Source of the DNA: Alopecurus myosuroides
Taxonomy: Eukaryota; Streptophyta; Magnoliopsida; Poales; Poaceae
Direction of reading: 5' to 3'
DNA length: 64,000 bases
Assembly (NCBI GenBank): GCA_028641055.1
Contig: CM054059.1
Coordinates: 105,722,263 to 105,786,262, forward strand
Shown here: positions 43,623-53,607 of the stretch, piece after piece
Position numbering within the stretch: position 1 is the first letter of the stretch
How the letters are laid out: each line of letters opens with the position of its first letter
The notes under the pieces: generated by a model
Seen by the model: only the letters and a program-made list of their open reading frames with translations
Told to the model about the DNA's origin: nothing
The model's database searches: none
Program-made: the position numbers and the translations under genes

Positions 43623-43761
43623 TGTTATTTAGCCAACCTAACTTTTCTGTATTGCAAAAGGGACTAATGTACAAGAGTTACATGGGCCAACTTGGGCCAG
43701 GCTAGTCACTAGTCACACATGGGCTAACTATAAACTAACAGTATATACACATATTCTAACA
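43623..43761 (-). repeat. 5' LTR of the Copia element
   Basis: 139 bp, apparently identical to 38815-38953. The primer binding site complement GCTCTGATACCA precedes it at 43611-43622. Confidence 0.93.
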
Positions 43762-43766
43762 ACATG

Positions 43767-44124
43767 ATTAACGATGCATCCGTAAACACCGGCTAATTTC
43801 CGCTGCCTGCCTCCTATGCCGTTTAAACGACGGACTCATACATGATGGACCTCTTGGGCCGAATCTACCACAACCGTTCGATGAAATCATACTAGTCCCT
43901 TCACAGGACCAGTAAAAGGTACCACAGAATAAGCCTCTCATTATACTTCAGCTTTTCTTTGCTGGGATCAATTGTCATCTGTGTAGATTAACTTCTCCAG
44001 AAAGGCTATGGTTTGGGTTCTGACATTTCTCTGTTCATTGCTACCAATATCTGGTAAGCATATTAAACTTTATTTTTGGTGCTTACTTTGCAAGCTAGCT
44101 TGTGGTAAGTTTGATGTTATGTAG
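43767..44124 (+). other. SEC61A intron remnant right of the nested insertions
   Basis: About 360 bp between the Copia target duplication and the next recognisable SEC61-alpha exon, ending in a plausible TTATGTAG acceptor at 44124. No coding sense. Confidence 0.5.
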
Positions 44125-45523
44125 TGAGAACATCATCTGGAAGGCGTTTTGCCCAACAACCATCAACAGTGGACGTGGTGCTGATATTGAAGGGGCTGTC
44201 ATTTGCTTTCTACCATCAAAATCTGCCAAATGTGACCAGTTTGCTTCTTACTGTATGTCTGTATTGGTCTTCCTCATAGTAATCTATTTCCAAGGCTTCC
44301 GTGTTGTGCTTCCGGTGAGATCAAAGAATGCTCGTGGGCATACCCAATCAAGCTGTTCTGCACTTCGAACATGCCCATCATTCTGCACTCTGCACTGATT
44401 ACCAACCTGTACTGCATTTCCCACGTTACAGGGTTTAGTTCCAGCGCTTTAGTAATTATAGTAAGCACTTGCATCTCTGTTTAGGCGCTGACACATTTTA
44501 ATTGTCCATTGCAGCTTCTATACAGGAAGTACAGTGGAAATTTCCTGGTTAACCTTCTCGGCGTATGGAAAGAATCGAATATTCTGGTCATTCTATTCCT
44601 GTCGGTGGTCTGGCTTACTATCTGACTGCACCATCCAGGTGAACAATTAATTTATTGGCATTGCTACCTTTTTCCATTCCTTCTCTAGGTTTTGGTTACT
44701 CTAGAAAATACTGTTAGTTCTACTTACCATGTTATGTAAACTGCAGCTCGGCTGATATTCTAGCGAATCCATTCCATACATTGTTCTATGTTGTCTTTAT
44801 GCTGTCAGCATGTACTCTCTTCTCAAAGACATGAATTGAAGTTTCTAGTTCATCGGCCAAGGATGTTGCCAAGCAGCTGAAGGTAAAAACAACGCAGATG
44901 CAGTATTTGTCTTGTCTATTCACTGTTCCTTTTGCACGTGTCATATCTCACAAGTCATAATGTTTTGTGGACACCATTAATTTTATGTGCGCCAGATGTG
45001 TTTGTTCCATTTCTGAAATCTGTGCATATGGAACCCCAATGTTTTTCAAGACAGACAACATCAGTGTCAAGTCCCTTTTTTAAACCTCAGTTAATTTGTT
45101 AGAGGATCCAGTCAGAAAACATTATTATCCGTGTCTAGAACTAGTTTGTTTATTTTTGTAGGATCCTTAGGAACTCCAACTGAGTGGTCAAATCAAATTG
45201 TTATTTATTATTGCGGGGACTAAAAGTGTTTAACGGGGTGATCAATCGTCTGTTTTTTTTGGTATTCAAATTGCAAAATTTACTTTATTTAATCTTGGGT
45301 AATTCAACAGGAGCAACAAATGGTGAAATGCGTTGAGTTACCCAAGATACATCCCTACCGCCGTTGCATTTGGTGGAGTGCGCATTGGGGCACTGACTGT
45401 TCTGGCTGATTTCATGGGCACAATTGGTTCAGGACTGGTATACTACCGCTGGCTGTTACCATCATGTACCAATACTTTGAGGCCTTCGATAAAGAAAGAA
45501 TGACGGAGATTGGTCTCTTCTGA
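44125..45523 (+). pseudogene. SEC61A: SEC61 alpha pseudogene, 3' part (four exons)
   Basis: Exons 44125-44424, 44515-44638, 44747-44882 and 45311-45523 line up with the C-terminal two thirds of SEC61-alpha: ENIIWKAFCPTTINSGRGAD, LVFLIVIYFQGFRVVLPVRS, YRKYSGNFLVNLLG, ADILANPFHTLFYVVFMLSA and, in a shifted frame, [20 protein letters not shown]. Intron borders GT/AG are kept at most joints. Damage includes loss of about 18 codons after GAVI, a frameshift after ARG, a one-base deletion near 44580, a Trp-to-stop TGA near 44836 and frame shifts in the last exon. About 12.7 kb of nested transposons separate it from its 5' half (30816-31461). Confidence 0.88.
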
Positions 45524-47086
45524 TTTTGATATCATTAGCTTTGGGAGCATGTTATGGCTACGGCTCAGTCTTGGCAGTACTGCTTGGCTGGCTGTTGTGG
45601 TTGTAACCGGAGATCTTAAATTCTGTTTAGGCTGCTTGACTTATTTACAGTTGAGTAATTTGTAGATGCTGCGCATGTTCTCAGGCGAGTGTTGTGGCGG
45701 AGGTGGAGGCGGACTTGTCCAAGGACGGGGGATGACCATCATCGATCATCCTCTGTATCCTTCTTATGTCTTTTGACTATAGAAACCCAATGTTTTGGGA
45801 TCAGTTTTAGTTATCTGGAGCTGAGTATATGTTTATCTTTTGCTTGTGACCCTTGTTAATCTACGATACTTTGAGCGTATGAAGTAATGCAGTTTTATGC
45901 GTTTTGGGGAACACATGTCTGATGTTCATCTCATGTTCTCAACTTTTCATGTTGCTCGTAAATGTAAACTTTAGTGGTTCTTCGTTCAATTAAACATTCC
46001 ACATGGAGACATGCCGCTGATGAAATAGTTATAACCGCACTGTGTAAATAAAATGAAATACGGAGTTCAAATGTAACATGCTCAAGCATTCCACATGGGA
46101 ACATACCGTTGATGAAATACTTATATAACAGATCGATAGAGGCTCTGCAATCTTTGAGACTTTGGACTGTGATAGGAATATTTTTCAACGCATATTTTGC
46201 ATTGTTTCGTACTAGCAAAAATTCCCCCCTGGAAAAGTTGCTATGATTCATCTCGACGTTCTGTATAAACTTGGGCACTGCTTTGGTGCTGCAATTCTAT
46301 ATACTGAAGATTTTATATTTATTTTATATCAGTGTGAATCATAGCTATACAGCTCATGATTTTTGAGGTAGGTCAAGCTTTCCGCTACATTTAGCCTAGC
46401 TAGCTAGAGCTCGCGGTGAATTAGGAATCTACTTGGACACTTCGGAACATGTTTCTAACATCCATGCATATTATCTGGAAGTGCTAAACAGAAGAGAAGT
46501 GCTTAAGAGTCCACCTTCATGATATGGAGGTGGTGCCCAAATATATTTGTAGCACGTACCATTTAACTAAGACATAAGCTGAGTGTTCAGAATTCTAGAA
46601 CCGGTGATAGTGATATTAAGCATGTACCACTGTGATCTTCTTAAAAATCAATCCTGCATAATCAACTAATACATCAATTTTCAACTTGAGATGGATGTTC
46701 TATCTGTTAATTCCACCCTGAACGCACAGTGAACACCTCTGTAACTGTTAATACTAGTTCCCTTCGTCTGGGAGCAAAAGCACAAACCTTAACATCAGTA
46801 ATGTGTTATGTTGGCTTGTAAACTGTAATGCATACACAATATCATCCTGTTTAGATCATGTCCTCATCGTCTTGCGTACAGCCTAATTTTTTTTTTCATC
46901 AGCTTAACATGTCTTGATGACTTTCTATCTGAATATTTTGACATCGATTCGATTCACTTTGGATTACCCATTGTGAGGGAATAACTTGCAATGACATAGA
47001 AAATTGGCATCTCACTGTTTAAGAGACGCAGTGAATGAACGATACAAGACATAACTGAGATGTCGTGAACCAGGCTGTTTTTCCTG
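45524..47086. other. Intergenic, no gene recognised
   Basis: The first 200 bp are probably the former SEC61A 3' UTR. The remainder is AT-rich with only short frames (for example 115 codons on the minus strand at 45931-46278) that lack recognisable features. Confidence 0.55.
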
Positions 47087-47200
47087 TCACCAAAAATCTC
47101 CACGGCTGCATTTCTCATTGTTGAAATGATGAATCCTATTGGCAGCTCGGATAATTATAGCCGACTTGTTACCGAGGTCGTAAGGCTCTAGGGACAACGG
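47087..47200 (-). pseudogene. Fragment of a PPR protein DYW domain
   Basis: The last 38 codons of a minus-strand frame read SAIIIRAANRIHHFNNEKCS then RGDFW and stop. This matches the C-terminal motif of plant DYW-type pentatricopeptide-repeat RNA editing factors (usually IIVRDANRFHHF...CSCGDYW). One of the zinc-binding Cys is replaced by Arg, and no PPR repeats are visible upstream, so it is a scrap left by a lost gene copy. Confidence 0.5.
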
Positions 47201-47576
47201 CGACAGAGGTCGAAGAAAGCAGTCTTTGTGCTGCCCAGCATGTCCTTGAACGGCTTCGAACATGCAGTGTGCGGTGCCATGATCGCGTGCACCCCTTAAT
47301 TGGCATCCTCTGCGTGCCTGCATGTTGCCATCTTCAGAAGACTCTTATCTTATCCTGCCGCGTCGCTTTACAGAGCTGCATTCCAGGCGTGTTTCGTTGC
47401 TAACTGCATGCACTCGCAGCTCACAATCATGGGAAAGCTTGCATGAGCTCCCAAGCTGAAGCGTTTGTTTTTCTAAGCGCAATGGCGTGCAGTATCGAAA
47501 TGGCCGGAGACGACTCAAGTATAGGACTGAGAGAAGGAGTAACGGGAACGAAATTAATGGCTTCTCCGAAATGTAT
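47201..47576. other. Intergenic, nothing recognised
   Basis: About 380 bp with no reading frame or repeat that I can identify. Confidence 0.5.
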
Positions 47577-47578
47577 TA

Positions 47579-47666
47579 CTCCCTCCGTCCGGAATTAAGT
47601 GTCACAAAGTTCTAGATACATCTACTTTTGCCAAACTTTGTGACATTTAATTCCGGACGGATGGAG
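47579..47666. mobile_element. Stowaway MITE
   Basis: 88 bp with long inverted ends: CTCCCTCCGTCCGGAATTAA and the complement of TTTAATTCCGGACGGATGGA, continuing as GTGTCACAAAG/CTTTGTGAC. Flanked by TA on both sides (47577-47578, 47667-47668). Confidence 0.88.
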
Positions 47667-47668
47667 TA

Positions 47669-48548
47669 CTACAGTATTATCGCAAGCAACGGGACTGCTT
47701 GTCAAATAGAAATGGACATAAGTAACGGAAAACTGATGCATGCAACTTGCAAAATGGTAGGAGGGACATCATTGTCCATGATGCTCGAACAGATAAACTT
47801 CTATAATGATTACTGAGATGTGATTTCTCAACTAATTAAAGTGAAAAAGCTGCCGTCCAAAACGCAGCTTTGCTTGAGCTCCCAACCAGAACTAAGCAAA
47901 GCAAGCAATGTCTGTCTGTGACTCTGTAATACCCTATCAAGCTCCTGTTCGCCAAATTATTTTGTTCATTGGATGACGGGTGCCTAAAGTGAAACAAAGG
48001 TCTGACATGTAATTTTCTGCCTACTTGCCATTTTTGTGCAAAAAAACAAAAGACTTTTCTGTAAACAAGTGCAAGAGCTGTCGTTGGAAACTCTCTGTTT
48101 CTCTCGTGTATCAGTGCCAAAAGACTGAAGAACAGAATGACACAATGGGTTTGTGCTGCTGTGCAACAACTGCGGCGTTTTCTGCTTTCTCTATTTAACT
48201 GTTGGTTACAAATGAAAATCGAAAAGAGTGGATCGCTAGCGAGGCGTGAGGAGCAGCCATCCCAACTCCGCTCGTGCGTGTCCACAACTAGGCCATGGTG
48301 ACTGCATCTGCTCGTGCTATCCCACGAACTAGTCATCGTGCCCTCTATCTAGGCTACTGCTACGAAAACAAAACGTACGGGGCAAGTTCATACGTGCACA
48401 AACATACGCTGTTGAACTACTTATTCTGCTAAGATGCTAACCGGCGGATTTCAGCCCGTTGTCGAAAACTGCCTGAAACGCTACAGTCAACTGAATCTAA
48501 AAATGCTGAAATTGTTCCGGGTTCAGAGGAGGTGCAATGTTTATCCAA
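47669..48548. other. Unassigned; may include the 3' LTR of the decayed Copia element
   Basis: The minus strand from 48549 leftward starts TGTTGGATAAACATTGCACC after a GGGGGTGAAA polypurine stretch, so a Copia 3' LTR probably begins at 48549. I could not find its other end. A minus-strand frame of 166 codons (47836-48336) has no recognisable features. Confidence 0.4.
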
Positions 48549-48560
48549 CATTTCACCCCC

Positions 48561-48869
48561 TTAAACCTTGATGACACCAAGCTTCTCCCTCATCTCCACG
48601 AAACGAACCCTTCCCAACGCCTTTGTCAGAATATCAGCTAGTTGCCCATCCGTTCTGACATGATCAACATCGAGTTTGTTCTCTTCGATGCACTGTCGAA
48701 TATAGTGAAACTTGATATCAATGTGCTTGCTTCGGTCATGATGCACTGGGTTCTTGCTTAGGGAAATTGCATACTTGTTGTCGACATACAGTCTGAATTT
48801 CTCTGCTGCTTGCCCCATCAAATCGCCCAGTAGACTGCTGAGCCGTTCCCCTTGACAGGTAGCTGCCAC
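48561..48869 (-). pseudogene. Copia RNase H fragment
   Basis: Reads FRLYVDNKYAISLSKNPVHH, HDRSKHIDIKFHYIRQCI and DGQLADILTKALGRVRF, the C-terminal part of Copia RNase H with its conserved DN and KHIDI motifs, ending in a stop about 10 nt before the polypurine stretch. The upstream RNase H part, around 48880-49260, is broken by frameshifts. Confidence 0.8.
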
Positions 48870-49269
48870 TGCTGCGACCTATTCTGCTTCACAAGAGGAC
48901 ATGGCCACTACCTTCTGCTTCTGCGAGGACCAAGTGATTGTGCTGCCACCAAGAAAGAATACCACTCCGGAGGTGCTCTTTCAATCATTGACATCCCCGG
49001 CAAGGTCACTATCACTGTAACAGCATCCATAGCTCAAAGTACCTCGAATGTACTTGACTGTTTCACTGCTGCCCAGTGATTCTTCGATGGAGCTTCCATG
49101 TATCTGCTGGCCACTCCGACGGCGAGATCAATGTCAGGGCGTGTGTTAACAAGATATCGGAGACATCCAATCACACCCATGTACTCTGTGGCATCCACCT
49201 TTTCTGCACCATCTTATTTGCTTAACTTGAGCCGAACTTCCATGGTTGTGTGGCAGGCATTACACTCTC

Positions 49270-49821
49270 TCATGCCTGCACGCTCAGAATCTTCTCTGCA
49301 TAGGCTCGCTGACTGAGTGTGATCTCGCCCCGATCCTGCTTTACCTCGATCCCAAGATAGTATGACAGGAGCCCAAGATCACTCGTCTTGAAAAGGCGAT
49401 GCATCTCGGCCTTGAATTGCTCGATCTCTTCAGCGTCAGTACCTGTGATGATCAAGTCATCGACATACACGCCCACGAGCAGGTACTTACTGGCGTCCCC
49501 TCTTCTGTACACGGCATGTTCCAATGGGCTGCGAACAAAACCTAGATCAGCGAGTGATGCATCGAGTTTTCCATGCCACGCTCGTGGTGCTTGCCGTAAC
49601 CCATATAGGGCCTTGCTCAGTTTCAAAACAAGAGATGGGTTCTTCTTGTCCATGAAGCCGGGAGGATGCTGTACATACACCTCCTCCGCGAGGTCTACAT
49701 TCAAGAAGGCCGACTTGACGTCCATGTGGTGTACCTCCCATCCACTGTGTGCAGCAAGGGCGAGCAGAACACACACTGTTTCCATGCGAGCAACTGGGGC
49801 GAAAACCTCGTCGTAATCCAC
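49270..49821 (-). pseudogene. Copia reverse transcriptase fragment
   Basis: 183 open codons: DEVFAPVARMETVCVLLALA, DVKSAFLNVDLAEEVYVQHP, YGLRQAPRAWHGKL and the catalytic VGVYVDDLIITG (about 49450-49485), then YYLGIEVKQDRG. The upstream fingers segment lies in another frame (about 49880-50065, TWKGAMEEKMKCIIDNQTWL). The catalytic motif is kept, but frameshifts on both sides rule out a functional enzyme. Confidence 0.85.
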
Positions 49822-51851
49822 CCCCTGTCGTTGAGCATACCCCTTGACGACAAGTCTTGCTTTGTGCTTGATGGTGTTGCCCTCTGAATCCTTTGAAGAC
49901 CCACTTCAGTCCTATGGCCTTGTGTCCGCTTGGCAGCGTGCACAGAAGCCAGGTCTGGTTGTCGATGATGCACTTCATCTTCTCCTCCATGGCCCCCTTC
50001 CAGGTAGGTGTGGCTATGGCCTCGTCGAGTGACGTCGATTCCTCTCCCGTCACGAGTCCCAGCACCTATGATTCCTTGTCGCCGTCCCCGACATCGTCCT
50101 CCTCCGGCTCGTCGACGCGCTCGGGCACTTCTGCTTGCTTGGTCGTGTCGTAGATGTTGGTGACACGCCTATACCGGCGTGGTCCTTCCCCTTCATCGGC
50201 CGCATCCAGTGCGCTGTCGTGCGAGGGGGTGTGCATAACTGCACTGCATGTGTGGACGTGGCTGGAGAAGCCACGCACGTGCTAGGCGTGGCGGTCGACG
50301 ACGTGGCCACTATCGTGCTCTATCCGAATGGAGATGGTGAGCGCGTGCATGTCGTGACACAACTGTTCACACCATTGTCGATCACCGTATTCCCGTCGTC
50401 CGTGGTATACACCACAGTGAGCGTGTTCGGCGCTGACGTGCCGCAGTCGGTGTTCAAGCTTTGCCACTCCCATGCTCACCGCTCCATGAAGGTGGCGTCG
50501 CGTGTCACATACAGCTACTTGCCGATTGGGTCATAGACTTTCTATGCCTTGGACCCCTCCTCATATCCTACGAACACTGTCAGAACTGAATGGTCAGACA
50601 GCTTTGAGATGTCGGGTCCCGTCTTCTTCATATGCGCGACGCAGCCAAATGTACGCAGGTGTTCGGAAGCCCATTCCAAGCCTCATACGGTGTGATGCCG
50701 TTCAAGCTCCATGTTGGTGCGCGATTCAGGATGTACACCGCGCACTTGACAGCCTCCCCCTAGAACTCCACCGCCATCGCCATGCCCTTCAACATGCATC
50801 TGGCCATCTCCGTTTCGGTGTTCCACCACGCCATTCTGCTGTGGAGAGTAGGGCGCGGTCTTGTTGTGTGGGATCCATTCCATGTCGCAATACTCACGGA
50901 ACTCACCTGAGCTGAATTCTCGACCACGGTCAGAGCGGAACGCTCTCAGGTGGCATTGTTGCTTGGCCTCCGCATGGGCACGTATCCTTTTGAACCTGAC
51001 AAACGCCTCGTCCTTGGTCTTCAACAGCTCGAGCCACATAAATCTGGTGCAGTCGTCGACCACCAACATAAAATATTGGCTGCCTCATGTCGTCGCTGGC
51101 TTGATCGGCCAACACGGATCGGTGTGGACGAGATCGAGAGCGCGCGGCGAGCCGTGTTTGCTCGCCTGTGGGAACGCCATCGGTGTTGTTTTCCGATCGT
51201 GTACCCGTCGCATATCTCATCAACGTGGGCGACAGAGGGAATCCCGTCCACCACCCCCTTGCTCGACATGGCGCTTACCGCGCGAAAGTGCAGGTGGCCT
51301 GGCCGTGCGTGCCAAAACCAGGCCGGCTCGTCCACGTTCGCCAGGAGGCAGATTGGGGCCGTCAGGTTCAGATTCAGCACATACAGCCGGTTGGTCGTGC
51401 GTCTTACTCGCACCATGAGCTTCCTCTTGAGACCGAACACTGTCAGATACCCGTCCTCCACAACTGACTTGTAGCCGCACTCATCCAATTGACCAATGGA
51501 GACTCGAAGCTTGGGGATGTAGAAGACGTCTGACAGGATTCTCTAGTTCTTGTCCGGGCAGAAAACAACACGTCTCCTTTTCCCTGGATCATGACGATGG
51601 AGCCGTCGCCAAAGCGGACAGTGCCCTGACGCTCTCGTCAATGGTGACGAACGTGTCCCTTGCGCCCGTCATGTGGCTGCTAGCCCAGTGTCTAGGTTCC
51701 AGGCACCAGCTGCCGCCGGTACAGGCACGACCCGCTCCTCGTTGAGGTACACTGCCTCACGCGCTAGCGGTGTGGCCGCGGGCACTGTCACGAGGGGCAT
51801 GCCCGTCTCGATGCTGACCTCCGCAAGATGCAGAGGGGAAAGTATATTCAT

Positions 51852-52208
51852 TACACAATCTCGAGAATCTCTTTGATGTATTAAAGAAAGTCTCGTGCAA
51901 ATGAAACATCGGAAGATGAAAATCGTAACTCTAAGCTGGAGAATAACTCTAGCTCAGAACCTAATCCACTATGGCTGAGATCACGGCTCTAAGTTATTCC
52001 TTTAGAGCATCGAAGTACAAGAATGGACTTCTCCTTCAACTAGCTAGTTTCTCCTTTACCGGCATTGTTAACGACGTTGCTTCATCGATTAAGTAGTATA
52101 TGACTCCTCCTAGCTTCATTAGATAGCTATGGCTTCACGATGAAGACCTCCTCATCATCCTGATAGCTATCCGACATATCCCTTAATGGCTTCAACTCTA
52201 AGCAGGGG
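51852..52208. other. Unassigned spacer
   Basis: About 360 bp between the decayed Copia pol and the Gypsy LTR. No reading frame or recognisable repeat. Confidence 0.5.
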
Positions 52209-53607
52209 TGATGTCTACGCATGCTTCTATTCTTGTAGACAGTGTTGGGCCTCCAAGTGCAGAGGTTTGTAGAACAACAGCAAGTTTCTCTTAAGTGGAT
52301 CACCCAAGGTGTATCGAACTCAGGGAGGTAGAGGTCAAAGATATCCCTCTCAACCAACCCTGCAATCAAGATACAAGAAGTCTCTTGTGTTCCCAACACA
52401 CCCAATATACTTGTCAGGTATATAGGTGCACTAGTTCGACGAAGAGAGAGTAAAATGCAAGTAATATGGATGATAATAAGTGATAATAGCAATCCGAAAT
52501 AAAAATGGCAGCAAGCAAACATGTAACAGAACAGGCGGAAAACGGTGTTTCAATGCTTGGAAATAAGGCCTAGGGCTCCTACTTTCACTAGTGGACACTC
52601 TCAACAATGAAAACATAATTGAATGCATAAATATCATCTCTTCACTATGCTACTCTGAACCACTCTCCGGTCGAATAATGAACACTAATCATTGCGTAGG
52701 GCTTTAACAACACTCCTCAAGCCTATATTCCCTCTCTAGGGCACCCCAATGTCACTACGAGCACCATAAATTAGTACTAAACAAACGCCACAATTTTATA
52801 GGTTCATCTTCCAACACAAGATATAAATATCATGCTAAACCATACGGTGCACACACTATCACCTTTACCCCATGATCAAAGTGTTTATGGAGATAACAAA
52901 ACCACTTGAGTAGCATAACAGATGAAGATCAAATCTACATAATCAACTAGATTACAAAGCTCATGATCACATAAAGATCACACCATGGGAGAGAGAGATG
53001 AACCACATAGCTACCGATAGAGCCCTCATCCTCGGGGGAGAACTACTCCCTCCTCATCATAGAAGACAACAACGGCGATGGAGATGGCGGTGGAGTCGAT
53101 GGAGATGGCTTCCGGGGGCACTTCACCGTCCCGGCAGGGTGCCAGAACAGAGATCTGTCCCCCGAAACTTGTCGGTGGTGACGACGGGCTGCGGATGTAT
53201 TTTGTGGAAAAGGTCAATTCTCCTAGGGTTTATGCATCGGGGAGTATATATGGGCGAAAGGGCGATGCCGGGAGGTGTCAAGGGGGCCCACACCCCTAGG
53301 TGGCGTGGCCAGGGGGACCCGCGCCACCCCATGGTGTGGCCACCCTATGGCCCCCTTCCGGGGCTCTTCGGGGCTTCTGGAAGCTTCCTGGACTTTTAGG
53401 ACTTCTGGCTTTCGAATTTTCCGATTCCGAGAATATTTCCAGATCAAATTTTCTGAAACTAAAAACAGCAGAAAACAGGGAACTGGCTCTGTGGCATCTT
53501 GTTAATAGGTTAGTCCCGTAAAACGTGTAAAAATGGCATAAAGTGTAAGAAAAACATGTGGCACAACATGAAACATCAGAAATTAGGGATACGTTTATGA
53601 CGTATCA
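52209..53607 (-). repeat. 3' LTR of the non-autonomous Gypsy element
   Basis: 1,399 bp, plus-strand TGATGTCTACGCATGC to GTTTATGACGTATCA. The first 830 bp match 57399-58193 closely. Minus-strand AATCTTGGGGATGCT just outside (53608-53622) is the likely polypurine tract. Confidence 0.85.

Larger units (their letters stand above)
38815..43761 (-). mobile_element. Nearly intact Copia retrotransposon
   Basis: 4,947 bp with 139-bp LTRs (38815-38953 and 43623-43761) that look identical by eye, a perfect 5-bp target-site duplication ACATG (38810-38814 and 43762-43766), a minus-strand primer binding site TGGTATCAGAGC next to the right LTR and a polypurine tract AGGGGGG next to the left one. One long gag-pol frame is interrupted by a single stop. 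This is among the youngest insertions in the window. Confidence 0.95.
48549..51851 (-). mobile_element. Decayed Copia retrotransposon (pol part)
   Basis: Minus-strand remains in Copia order: protease (AGAWNLDTG, about 51670-51700), pre-integrase (FWHARPGHLHFRAVSAMSSK), integrase (51069-50800: VVDDCTRFMWLELLKTKDEA, YSPQQNGVVEHRN), a Pro/Arg-rich linker, reverse transcriptase and RNase H. Multiple frameshifts and stops occur throughout. No gag or 5' LTR is seen; the sequence ends near 51851. It differs clearly from the other two Copia elements here (for example TKALGRVRFVEMREKLGVIK at the C terminus), so it is a separate lineage and older. Confidence 0.85.

Noticed and set aside
50135..51474. 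Several plus-strand frames of 130-185 codons
   Set aside because: They lie opposite the decayed Copia integrase and linker and have no motifs of their own.
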